Positions 32,155 to 43,226 of a DNA stretch of 64,000 bases are shown one piece after another. Both the position numbers and the translations under genes were made by a program. The notes beneath the pieces are model-generated. The model was not told the DNA's origin. It did not search any database and was given only the letters and a program-made list of their open reading frames with translations. This DNA comes from Diphasiastrum complanatum. Lineage: Eukaryota > Streptophyta > Lycopodiopsida > Lycopodiales > Lycopodiaceae. The first letter of the stretch is position 1. Each line of letters starts with the position of its first letter. The stretch is from positions 2,214,516 through 2,278,515 of the forward strand of contig CM055102.1 of NCBI GenBank assembly GCA_029204225.1. Reading direction: 5' to 3'.

Positions 32155-32805
32155 AAAAAGAAAGCACAATATTTTTTGATGGAAAATGCCTTAGAAAATC
32201 ACTATTTTGGTCAGATTTGGCCTATACAGTACCAGAAACCTTCGCTGAGCTCTCAGACTGTACATCCACTCTAGATTTAATTAATTTGAGGTGGGCGAAG
32301 GTTCCTATCTAGGAAAACTTGAGTTTTTGAGTCAGGCGAAGGTTCAGTGATATGCCATTTTGGGAACCTTCGCCAAGCATCTGAACCTCATTGTGAACCT
32401 TCGCCGACCTGCTAGATGATCTTAAAATGTCCAAATTAGGTTGTCCATAGGTTCAGATTGTGAGAAAAAACATTTATGATAGTACCTGGACGAAGGTTCA
32501 TCATTTGTCAGCCCTGAAAAACGTTCGCCTGATAGGTTCAGATCCTCAGAAACCTTCGTTGAGTTTACTATAGTCTATTTTTACAGTACTGTACATGTCT
32601 GCAAATTTTTGTTTAGAACTGATCAACCAAACTAGTATTCAGTAATGGACCCACCAAATTCACCTATAAGTTGGTTGAATTCGATTCATTCCTCACTTGT
32701 GATAGCGAAACTCTTGCAAATTTTTTCCACGACCAAAGCCTTCCAAACTTCCTGACTTGCTTTTCGATACACTTTCATGCATCTTACATTTCCTTTTTGC
32801 TCATC
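32155..32805 (+). other. Noncoding spacer of Tat-like F with paired CTTCGCC motifs
   Basis: Counterpart of the G spacer. GGCGAAGGTTC occurs at 32294 and 32335, and a GACGAAGGTTC variant near 32487. The complementary AACCTTCGC form occurs at 32237, 32365 and 32396, with variants near 32520 and 32549. The last part (GTTGAATTCGATTCATTCCT near 32673) matches the G sequence just upstream of its extra ORF. Confidence 0.65.
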
Positions 32806-33183
32806 ATGTCTTCTACCGATACTTCCCAGTCTCTGCGCTATACTATCCATCATGTTGTCCCATCTGCAACGGACATCATGATCCTTCCTAGCACAAGCAT
32901 GGTCACTCAGTGGATGACCCTTGAGGAGCCTCTACTCACTACAATGGGTATTCATGAGAGAGCTTTTTCTGGCCGAATCAATATGGATTTCATTACTCTC
33001 GGCTTCAGTACGTAGAAGAAAGAGAAATCCAAATTTTATATCACTTTCTAGGGAGCCACACACAAGGTGCATCTCACTGAGGCCGCCCTTGCAGCCATAG
33101 GTATAGCATCCAGTACACAGGCCTCACCCAATCACAAGCAGGTCAAAGAGGCCATCAAGCCATACATTGACCTCACCAATGAT

Positions 33184-33188
33184 CTGCA
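33184..33188 (+). other. Left target-site duplication of H
   Basis: CTGCA precedes the 5' LTR and is repeated at 39301-39305 after the 3' LTR. Removing one copy restores the reading of the F extra ORF across the junction. Confidence 0.92.
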
Positions 33189-33870
33189 TGTTAAAAATTC
33201 ACAATTCTAGCTTGACTAGTTTTGGTCATATGACTTGTAAATAGTTAGATGGTCATGATGTGGCTTATCACACGTGCCAAATAGCATAGGATTCCATTCA
33301 TAAGGATGTTCTCAAGTAGACCTAAGTGTTAGAACCTTTGTAATGAGTCCAAATTATGCTTAGATACAAGGGAGAAAAAATAGGAGCTATTTTTGGTAAT
33401 TTTTGCATTGTTGAGGGATCTCCAAGATTCCAACCCTAACTTGGTAGGGATGAAAGATCCACCAAAATTAGAATTAGGGATAGGTTTAGGGCTACTCATA
33501 CCTGCCCAAAACCGTGATGGATCATGTATATATAGGTGATGATATCTCACCAAAATCAATCAAGCAATTTCATGTTTTTTCTCTCATAATGGTGCAATTG
33601 CTCTCTATGTTCATAATTGTTTGAGTACTTGTGATTACTAATGATTATAGGATTGAATGTAGGTCTGGTGTACAGTACTCAGACAGTGGGAGGCCGTACT
33701 TTCACACGTGTGAAGCCTTCTTCAAGGATTTGGGCCATTTAGTGAGGTTCAAGCATAGATTTTTGATGGATTTTGATGGTTCAACTTGTGCTAATCTTGT
33801 GAAATCATAATCTATTGTTTCCCTCATCATTTCAAGTGTTTTAGGATCCTTATTTGCTGTAATTTTTACA
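33189..33870 (+). repeat. 5' LTR of H
   Basis: 682 bp from TGTTAAAAATTCACAATTC to GTAATTTTTACA. A TATA-like TATATATA lies at 33527-33534 and a G-box palindrome at 33701. A second CACACGTG lies near 33269. Confidence 0.95.
33701..33714. promoter_or_regulatory. G-box palindrome in 5' LTR of H
   Basis: TTCACACGTGTGAA about 170 bp downstream of the TATA-like box, identical to the site in the unrelated A/B and D LTRs. Confidence 0.55.
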
Positions 33871-33883
33871 TGGTATCAGAGCC
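33871..33883 (+). other. Primer binding site of H
   Basis: TGGTATCAGAGCC immediately after the 5' LTR, complementary to the 3' end of initiator tRNA-Met. Confidence 0.92.
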
Positions 33884-34638
33884 TAAAGGCTGAAATGAGC
33901 TAAATCCTTGGTTTTCATTCAAATTGATCACAATTTTTGATCTAAATCTTGTGTAGATTGGATCTTAGCATCTAGTATTGATTCTAGAACTCAAAGTGAG
34001 TCAAATACATTGGAGATTGGTGTTGTGTGACTTCATTTGCAGGTGTTTAGGTGTCTAAAACCAGAGGCAAAGTTGAATTCAATTCACATTACCAAGATAG
34101 CAAGTTTTGCTTGCTCCAAGCATTGATTTCTAAGCAAGTTTTGGAGGTGATTTCATAGAGGAGGCTTTCTAGCATTCAAGGAGAGGGAAGATCAGAGTTT
34201 TGGGGACTCTTCAAGGCTGTTCTAAGGTGTAGTAGACACCTCCTAAAGTGATTTAGGTTCAGTCCAACCATTGCTTGACTTATGTACCAAATTAGATCAA
34301 TTTTTCATCAATTTTGATCATTTTTTGCTTGTGATTGGATAGTAGATTGTGTTGCATCCTCATTAAGTTCCATTTAGATCTTTTATTAGTGATCATTTGG
34401 AAGCTTTAATGTTCTTTATAGAAAGAGGGGCAATTCTACTAGTATTGTCTACTTCAATCAAGCAAGTGCATTGTTTCTAGTATTCTATGATTTGATTTTG
34501 CTAGAGATCATTCTTAGATCTTTATAGGAAGTCTATTACTGATCTTTTCAGTTCCCTAAGAAGTGGGATAAGGTAGACCTTCAATCAAATCAATAGAAGT
34601 AACCTTCATTTGTGTCAAGTCCTTGATTAGGAGACTAG

Positions 34639-37600
34639 ATGGCATCTATAAATGCATATCTTTTGGATACTAATGAAAGGCTCAACAAAACTAACTATTC
34701 CATATGGAAAGTTAGAATGGAATCTATCATGATCATGCAAGATCTGATGGAAATTGTAAATGGTAAGGAGGGTGAACCTATTCATCCTCAAGAAAAAGCC
34801 AAATACATCAAGAGGTGCAATGTTGCACTACATTGCATAAAAATGAATGTTGCAAATGAACTCTTAAGAGAGGTAGGAGATTGCACTTCAGCTCAAGATG
34901 CTTGGGAGACTTTGCAAAAGGTCTATGAATCCAAGAACCAAACTAGAATGTTAGCTTTGAAGAATCAAATCTATAGAAGCTATCAAAAGAAAGGAGAGAG
35001 TGCACATACTTTTGTCCTAAGAGTAAAGGAATTGAACAAAGAGCTAGTCTTTATAGGTGACCCTATCAAGGATGAAGAGCTTGTTCAACTCATATTGAAT
35101 GGACTAAGCTTTGAATTTGACAATCTGGTTCAGGGATATGCAATTATGGGTAAGCTACCCATACTTGAAGAACTCCAAGGCACACTCATGGCCGAGGAAT
35201 CAAGAAGGAGCAAAATGCAAGAGAGGATGGATAGGCTTTCCATCCAAGGTGGAGATGACCAAGCTCTCTTTACCAAAGGCAAAGGCAAGTCCAAAGGCAA
35301 AGGATCAACATTCAAGAAGTCTACAAAGCTTGAGGATCAAGAAGGACCCCCAAAGGCATCTCCATCAACCACCAAAGTCAAGAAGGACAAATCAAAGGTG
35401 AAGTGCTACTATTGTAGCAAGATGGGGCATTATGCCTCGGAATGCTTCAAGAGGAAGCAAGATCAAAGCCAAGCCAACATGAGCAAAGAGGAGGAGGAGG
35501 AGAGTTCACATGAGGACTCTCTCATGATGTCCATATTTTCTTCAACAAGCTTCAAAGGAGAAGATCCTTGGTGGATTGACTCGGGTGCTAGTTCACACAT
35601 GACTAGTAAAAGGGAGTTTTTCTCTTCTCTCTTATCTTATGATGGACCTATAAAGTCTATCTATACAACAAATGATGAAGCTTGTAAGATTGAAGGAGTT
35701 GGTAGCATTCCCCTTTGCTTAGGATCTTTCAAAAAGATCAACATAGAAGGCGTTTTGTACATTCCTACAATAACAAAGAATCTACTAAGTGTTGGCCAAA
35801 TGGTAGACAATGGTTTCAATGTTGACTTTGCTTCAAATGAATGTTTCATCAAGAAGAAGGGTAAGATAGTGGCTAAAGGCACTAGACTTGGCAAAATTTA
35901 TAAGCTGGATGCATTTGTGGATACTAATGTTGTCATGTTGGCCGAGAAGAGCAAGATATCTACCTTTACTTTATGGCACAAAAGACTTGGACATGTCAAC
36001 TCGGGCTCCATGGAGGCTATGATCAAGGAGGAGTATGCTTTAGGCCTACCAAGGTCTATTGGGAAGGAAGACAAGGTTTGTGAAGCTTGTGCCTTATCCA
36101 AGGCACATAAGAAGGTGTTTCCTAACTCCATCACAAAGTCATCTCATCCTCTTGAACTCATACACTCGGATGTGCACATTGCTAGCACCAAATCTAATGG
36201 AGGTTCATCCATGTTTTTAACCTTCATTGATGACTACTCAAGATATTGTTGGGTGTTCTTACTTTCCTTCAAGTCTCAAGTATTTGATACTTTTGTAAAG
36301 TTCAAGTTGTTTGTGGAAAAGCATCATAATCATAGCATCAAGATTCTTAGAAGTGACAATGGTGGAGAATTCATCTCCAATGAGTTCAAGGCCTTTTGTG
36401 AGGAGGAAGGGATCAAGAAAGAGACTTCTTGTCCTTACACTCCTCAACAAAATGGAGTTGCTGAAAGAAGGAATAGAACATTATGTGAATGTTCTAAGGC
36501 TTTAAGATTAGATGCTTGTTTGCCCAAATCCTTTTGGGGTGAGTCTCTTGTATGTGCAAACTACTTGATGAATAGGGTGTCTTGCAAAGCAATTGAAGGC
36601 AAAATTCCTTATGAGATGTTGTATGGAAAGAAACCCAATCTTAATCACTTGAAAGTTTTTGGGTGTATATGTTATGTGCATGTGCCATTGGAAACAAGAA
36701 CCAAGGAGGATCCATCTTCCACAAGAGGGATCATGCTTGGATATGCAAGCTCAAGCAAGGGCTACAAAGTCTATCTCCCATCCTTGAACAAATTTGTTGT
36801 TTCAAGGGATGTCATCTTTGATGAACATCATATGCATATGCTTGAAGAAGGCTCAAGTGCTCCAACAATCAAGAAGAAGATGGCCGAGGAGCAAGATCTT
36901 GGTTTTGAGGAGGAGCTCATGGAGGAGCAAGCACCAAACCCACCTATCACACCAAGGAGATCTTCAAGGGCAAAAGTGGAGCCATCAAGGCTCACATATC
37001 AAGGCAAAGGACAGCAAGTTGAGGGTATCTCATCCACTTCTTATGCTTTATCTAGTTTTTAAGAGCCGTCTAATGTTGAAGATGCATTGAACTCCAAAGA
37101 ATGGTATAAAGCTATGTTGGATGAGTATGATGCCTTGATTGAGAATGAAACTTGGTTGCTTGTTGAGAGACCTCAAAGGAATGTAATAGGATGCAAGTGG
37201 GTCTTCAAGCTTAAGTTGAATGCAAATGGGAGTGTTAACAAACATAAAGCAAGATTAGTTGCAAAAGGTTATGCTCAAGAGAGAGGGATAGACTATGAGG
37301 AAACTTTTGCACCCGTGGCCAAGATGGTCACAATAAGACTAATCATTGCACTTGCATCACATTTTGGATGGATTCTATGTCAAATGGATGTCTCTAATGC
37401 TTTCTTGAATGGTTTTTTGGAAGAGGATATCTATATGGAGCAGCCACAAGGGTTCATCAAGCATGGAATGGAGAACAAAGTATGCCATCTCCAAAGAAGC
37501 ATCTATGGCTTGAAGCAAGCCTCGAGATCTTGGAATTCAAGACTACATTGCTATCTTATTTCACTTTCTTTTGTTCAAAGTGAATATGATCCCACTCTTT

Positions 37601-38575
37601 ACATTAAGTTTGATGATGTTGGTATTGTACTTTTACTCATTTATGTAGATGACATCATCATTAGTGGAAATAGTGTTGATGGTATTGAAAAAATCAAGAT
37701 AGATCTATCCTTAGAGTTCAAGATGGTAGATCTAGGGTGTCTTCACTTCATCTTAGGCATAGAAGTACTTAGAGGGTCTGATTTTATCTTTATAAGTCAA
37801 GTAAACTATGCTCAAAGTCTTTTGAAGAAGTTTAAGATGGAAGTATGCAAAAGTGTTGACACACCAATGGAGCAAGATGTAAAAGTTCCAAATGAAGATG
37901 ATGAAAGATCCTTCATGGACATCACTTTGTTTAGGCAACTTATAGGTTCTTTAATGTGGATCACTATAACTAGACCAGATCTTAGCTTTAGTGTATGTAG
38001 GTTGAGCCAATCCATGCAAAAGCCATTGAATATCCATTGGAAAAAGGCTAAGAGGATTCTAAGATACATCTCGGGTACATTGGATTTTGGGATTCTATAT
38101 AGAGGAGATGTGATTAACCTTCATGCATTTAGTGATTCAGATTTTGCAGGGGACAAGAGGGATAGGAAATCAACAAGTGACTATTCAACTTTCATAGGAG
38201 AAGGTGTGGTTTCATGGCTTTCAAAAAAGCAAGAAACTATATCTCTATCTTCAACCGAGGCCGAGTACAAAGCTTTGACAACCACTACAAAGGAGGTACT
38301 TTGGATCAAGAGATTATTGGTGGAACTAAAGATCATGGATTCAGGGGAGGCACCAATCATCTAAAATGACAATATATCAGCCCAACACCTTGCATCTAAC
38401 CCAATCTTCCATGCAAGATCTAAGCACATTGAGATATGCCATCACTTTGTGAGAGAAATGGTGCAAGCCAAGGAGATTGCTTTGGAGCATGTTCCAAGCA
38501 ATGAATGTGTAGCTGATCTACTTACTAAACCACTTCAGAAGACACCTTTTATGAAGTTCGATCATCACTTGGAGT
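34639..38575 (+). pseudogene. gag-pol of copia H with two nonsense codons
   Basis: A single-frame polyprotein of about 1,310 codons. The start MASINAYLLDTNERLNKTNY matches the Gag start of B. In order: Gag; zinc knuckle CYYCSKMGHYASEC (about residue 255); protease DSGASSHMT (about 313); integrase HKRLGHVN zinc domain and core with FIDDYSRYCW, RSDNGGEF and QQNGVAERRNRT; RT with NAFLNGFLEEDIYMEQ and YVDD; RNase H with SDSDFAGDKRD and SSTEAEYKAL; ending FDHHLE. TAA at 37060 separates integrase from RT and TAA at 38362 cuts the RNase H end. No frameshift is present and all catalytic residues are retained, so inactivation is slight. Confidence 0.93.
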
Positions 38576-38620
38576 GATTAGTAAAGCAATGATTGAACCA
38601 AGCTAGATAGTGAGGAGGAG

Positions 38621-39300
38621 TGTTAAAAATTCACAATTCTAGCTTGACTAGTTTTGGTCATATGACTTGTAAATAGTTAGATGGTCATGATGTGGCTTGT
38701 CACACGTGCCAAATAGCATAGGATTCCATTCATAAGGATGTTCTCAAGTAGACCTAAGTGTTAGAACCTTTGGAATGAGTACAGATTATGCTTAGATACA
38801 AGGGAGAAAAAATAGGAGCTATTTTTGGTAATTTTTGCATTGTTGAGGGATCTCCAAGATTCCAACCCTAACTTGGTAGGGATGAAAGATCCACCAAAAT
38901 TAGCATTAGGGATAGGTTTAGGGCTACTCATACCTGCCCAAAACCGTGATGGATCATGTATATAGGTGATGATATCTCACCAAAATCAATCAAGCAATTT
39001 CATGTTTTTTCTCTCATAATGGTGCAATTGCTCTCTATGTTCATAATTGTTTGAGTACTTGTGATTACTAATGATTATAGGATTGAATGTAAGTCTGGTG
39101 TACAGTACTCAGACTGTGGGAGGCCGTACTTTCACACGTGTGAAGCCTTCTTCAAAGATTTAGGCCATTTAGTGAGGTTCAAGCATAGATTTTTGATGGA
39201 TTTTGATGGTTCAACTTGTGCTAATCTTGTGAAATCATAATCTATTGTTTCCCTCATCATTTCAAGTGTTTTAGGATCCTTATTTGCTGTAATTTTTACA
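38621..39300 (+). repeat. 3' LTR of H with preceding polypurine tract
   Basis: 680 bp, matching 33189-33870 apart from about ten substitutions and one TA deletion in the TATATATA run (near 38962). The purine tract GTGAGGAGGAG (38610-38620) precedes it. Confidence 0.95.
39131..39144. promoter_or_regulatory. G-box palindrome in 3' LTR of H
   Basis: TTCACACGTGTGAA, unchanged although flanking bases differ between the two H LTRs. Confidence 0.55.
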
Positions 39301-40636
39301 CTGCATTGGACCAATGACAGATACCTTTTGGAAGCCATCACTGAGCCTTCAATACACGCTGCTTCCCAGCTACTGAACAGCTTCCTGATGGTTGGCCGCC
39401 TCAGGAAAGATTGCATCACATCTCATATCCTCCATAGGATAGTGGAGTCCTACACCAAGTTGGCCAAAGCCCCTCTTGAACCATATAATTGATTCAAGAC
39501 TGTTTCTGGTGAGCTCCAACGAGCTATTAAGGCCAATACTAAGCAGTAGTTCACTACAGGCTCTTTATTGTCCCTTCTAGCCGCTTCTCACCTAGAAAAC
39601 AAAATCCATGGTTTCCACTTGGATTATGTGCCTTCGGTCTACAAAGAAACACCGGCCGAGTCGTCTCACCAGGCCTTGAGTTTTCGTAGTCATCGTCGTC
39701 CACGCAGCAAGATCGTCATTCTTGACTCGCCTTCCACGTCACAACGTCGCACTAGGCATACATCGTCAGCTGCGCTTCCACCTCATGTTGTTGTTCACAC
39801 TAAATTTTCCATTCCCCCCACCTCTGATGCTTTCCTCGCCTCTGCTTCCACACACGGATAGTCTGTGACCATTGGGCCTACCATTCCCATCACAGCTACC
39901 CGGGCTGCCTCACCCCCACACACCAAAGCCACTTCACCAAACATGCAGTTTTTCATAGATATGTTCGATGATTTCGACCCCCTTGGGGCCACCAAAATTT
40001 TTGAAATGCCCTAGAGCCCTGCGCCCTTTGAACTCCAATCCCCTAGAAGAGGATTCAAACGGATCCATGAATCTACTGTCGGTGTTGAAGATGTCAACCA
40101 ACAACCTCACACGGAAGATAGCCCAGCCGCACTTTGGGTAGACAAAGCTGTGAAATCATCAAAATAGTTTGACACCACTGTGCCTAAGGGTTTCGAGGAG
40201 GAAGACATTTTTAAAGAAGAAGAAGTACTAGTACCTATTTCACGCCAACCAAGGATAATACCATTAGGTCCTCTTGCTACTGCCACCTCCATGACAATCA
40301 ATTTTGGTGATGCTCTCGGTTTGGTCTCAAGCCTTGCGCAAGTGATCTAGTGTATGCTGGATAAGAAGAAGGCAATGGAGCAGAGAATCTCCGATATGGG
40401 GTCCAAAAACACTCTGATCAGCCAGAAGATTGTCTAGCTGGATTGAGAGCTAAAGTTTGCCAAACAGCATGAAGACAAGACTGAAGTAGAAAAGAAGTTG
40501 GCCCAGCAACAAGCTGATTGCTTGTAAGACTACGTCAGCTCTCTGCAAAATGCCTTGACAACCGCACAGGATCAGGTGGATAAGGCCGTGTAGGATGCAA
40601 AACAACAGGTGCAACTGTTGAAGGGTCAATTGTAGA

Positions 40637-41345
40637 TGACGGATGTAGTGGGTTTCTTTTCTTGACAGATGTAGTGGGTTCCAAGATCTAGTCAATTTAG
40701 TATCAAAGAGACAGAGTTAGTTGTCACGCGTAGGTTCGTTCCCATGAGAGCGATAGTATAGTTCATATTTCAACATGAATGGAGGATCTAACACTAACAT
40801 CCATTAACAGTAAGCATTAACACTACATCCATTAACCCTACTTCCATTAACCCTAAATCCACAACAATGATAGAAACTTATTCTTCTCTCTCTCCCTTTC
40901 TCTCTCACAAAAAGCATAAGAAATAGCAATCCCAATAATGATCAAATCCAACAATTAGCAAAATCAAAAGAAGGCATGAGAAATGGAGGAGAAGAAAGGA
41001 AGATCAAGGACATTCATCAATCCATTTCTAAAGAGAACCAATCTACTTTATTGAAATGAGGAAACGAACATCAGGAGCAACTTGAGTTGGTCCCTTTTTA
41101 TAGTAGAGAGGAGGACCATGGACTCTGAATCCTATTGGTCCAGTCTTGCCTCTCTTTTTATTCAAATTTAAAAAAGTGTGGGAACCATCAAAATTGGAGA
41201 GAAACCCAACTTTATTCACTAACTTGACATTTAGGCCCTGCGATATTAAAAGTCCTGCAAAAAGGCCTAAACTCCTTTTATTAACATTCTAATTAATCAA
41301 ATAACTATGTGATCATTGGGTTGGACTTACACTTGCAGGGTGTCA
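40637..41345 (-). repeat. 3' LTR and polypurine tract of G2
   Basis: The minus-strand purine tract GTGAGAGGGATT (41346-41357) precedes TGACACCCTGCAAGTGTAAG, the LTR start at 41345. A TATA-like CTATAAAAAGGG lies near 41095-41106. The far end is either TCCGTCA (40637) or TCTGTCA (40663), because a unit with CCCACTACATC is duplicated there. F coding sequence continues directly beyond 40637. Confidence 0.72.
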
Positions 41346-41353
41346 AATCCCTC

Positions 41354-43226
41354 TCACTTATTAACTAGGGTTAGGGTTGCCTTGGGATCCGCAAATCCTC
41401 CAACAGTATCCCCCACCAAAACTGGTGGTGGTCCCATGACACCTGCAATATAGTCCAGACATGCAGTATTGAAATCCAAATTATGTGGCATGAAACAACG
41501 GTGGGCTCTGGCAATCCACTTGGAAGTTGTCCATGAGGTGAAGCAGGATTTCCAAGAGCCTCCCATCATAACCGCACGGAAATACAGTCGAGCAATCAAC
41601 AGCTGATCTTTGATTTGCTCTGAGGCCATCGGCTTATTTGGATCAAATGCCAGGGTAGGAAGGCAATCGTCCCATTTGGTTGCCACTGAAGCCAACAGAG
41701 TTAGATCTTTTGCAAACATTGTCGATTGTCGCACCATTGGATCCGGAGAGTGGACATAATCTCTCTGATATGCCTGTAAGGCTCGGTGGAAATCCACTAA
41801 AATATTCCAGTTGTAAGACTGGTGGATGATTGGCCAATTGGACGTATGGATGATTGGCCAATCCCAAATCTTTTCATTTTTGTCTTCACGGCATTGGCAC
41901 ATAATAACGATCTACCCGCAACTGGCGAGGGCTGGCGACGTAACTCCTAATTGATTCCGGAGTTTTCTCAAAAACCGTGATTCTCCATGTCGGCTGCTCT
42001 CCCAATGCAGGTATTTTGTCCAATTCTTTGCCAGCCTCAATCTCGGAGGTCTTAAATTTGAGAATCCATCTACCACGTGAGGACTCATGTGGATGCTGCT
42101 TCAAGAAGGTCTGGATCTGGTCCTCAATGCTGATGGGCCTTCTGAATAAATGGCTTGTCCTTGATGAGGATGGACCCGCTTGTATAGCTGGTATAGTTGG
42201 CGGTTGATCTGCTAGATCTGGAGCTCTCGCTTGGTTCATCCTCGAATCAATCCATGTATCCATCTGTACAGCTTCTTGGAGAGAAGGGGAGAATTGCGGC
42301 ATGACCGGGATGGGGATTTGTGGTTCGGATTCCAACACTTGAGAGGCAGCTTTTTCATAGACGTTGATGGGCTCTTTTGCCGTTGCCAACTCGGTTGAAG
42401 CTGCTCCTTTGAACCTATCAAAGCGGCCTTGGAATCCCTAAAGGGCCACTTTGTATGTTTCCATTTTCTTGAACAAATATGCAATCTCCGTCGATGTGAC
42501 CGGATAATCAGGTATTTGTGTTTGTAGATATGCATCACGCTCAAGGGTGGTCGCATCCAGTTCACCTTGAAGCCGTGTGCGATCTTGTTTAGCCATTTGT
42601 AATTGCCTCTTCAGTAGCTGCACCTGTTGCAATGTCTTTTCACTTTCAGCCTTTTCTTCATGTTGCTTGGCTATCTTCACCTCTCGATCCAACTGGACAA
42701 TTTTTTGGCTGTTCAAAGTGTTTTCGAGTCCTAAAACAGAGATTCTCTATTCCATTTTTTTTTTTTTATCCAGCATAGACCGGATCACTTGCCCAAGGCT
42801 TGAAACTAACCCGAGAGCATCGCTGAAATCGACAGTCGTGGAGGTGGCAGCAGCAGGAGAACCTGATGGTACTGTCCGTGGTAGGCATGGAATAGGTGCC
42901 AAAGTCTCTTCTTCTTAAAAAATATCCTCGTCTTCAAACCCTTCAGGCACCGTGGCATCGAACTGCTTTGGTGACTTGACAGATGTGTCAACCCGAAGTG
43001 TGGCTGGGCTACCTTGTGTGGGTGGTTGCTGACTGGCATCTTTGACACCAATAGTAGCTTCATGGATATGCCTGAATCCTCTTCCAGGGGATTGGGGTTC
43101 AAAGGGTGCTGGGCTCTGAGGCATTTCAAAGATTTTGGTGGCCCCAAGTGGGTCGGAATCATCGAACATATCCATGAAGAACTGTGTGTTGGGTGAGGTT
43201 GCTTCGGTGTGTGGGGGTGAGGCGGC
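41354..43226 (-). pseudogene. Main part of extra ORF of Tat-like G2
   Basis: Continues the frame of the integrase fusion past a TAG at 43227. It reads FFMDMFDDSDPLGATKIFEM, then a stop at 42915, then a coiled-coil stretch (QKIVQLDREVKIAKQHEEKA, QLLKRQLQMAKQDRTRLQGE). After a stop near 42440 come a Pro-rich linker and the conserved block SIEDQIQTFLKQHPHESSRG, LDKIPALGEQPTWRITVFEK and SIRSYVASPRQLRVDRYYVP. A frameshift near 41890 leads to a C-terminal module (DQLLIARLYFRAVMMGGSWK, CLDYIAGVMGPP) ending at 41354. The same order is seen in G3. No known enzyme motif or membrane segment is visible. Confidence 0.7.

Larger units (their letters stand above)
33189..39300 (+). mobile_element. Complete Ty1/copia retrotransposon H
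   Basis: A 6.1-kb element with both LTRs, PBS, gag-pol in one frame, polypurine tract and 5-bp target duplication CTGCA, inserted in the extra ORF of F. By eye the two LTRs differ at roughly ten positions plus one 2-bp indel over 680 bp, so the insertion is older than B but still fairly recent. The 33884-34638 leader is noncoding. Domain order and wording are close to A/B, but the LTR sequence is unrelated. Confidence 0.95.
32806..40636 (+). pseudogene. Extra ORF of Tat-like F, interrupted by copia H
   Basis: Starts MSSTDTSQSLRYTIHHVVPS, runs to 33188, is split by H and resumes at 39306 with HWTNDRYLLEAITEPSIHAA. It continues through SLLSLLAASHLENKIHGFHL, a Ser/Pro/Arg-rich part, FFIDMFDDFDPLGATKIFEM and a coiled coil ending QQVQLLKGQL, where the G2 LTR begins. 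Stops include 33013, about 39490, 39547 and 40011. From SLLSLLAASHLEN on it aligns with G2 (43.5 kb down to 42.6 kb); the first 200 residues are absent from G2. No enzymatic motif is recognised. The role of Tat extra ORFs is unknown. Confidence 0.72.
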
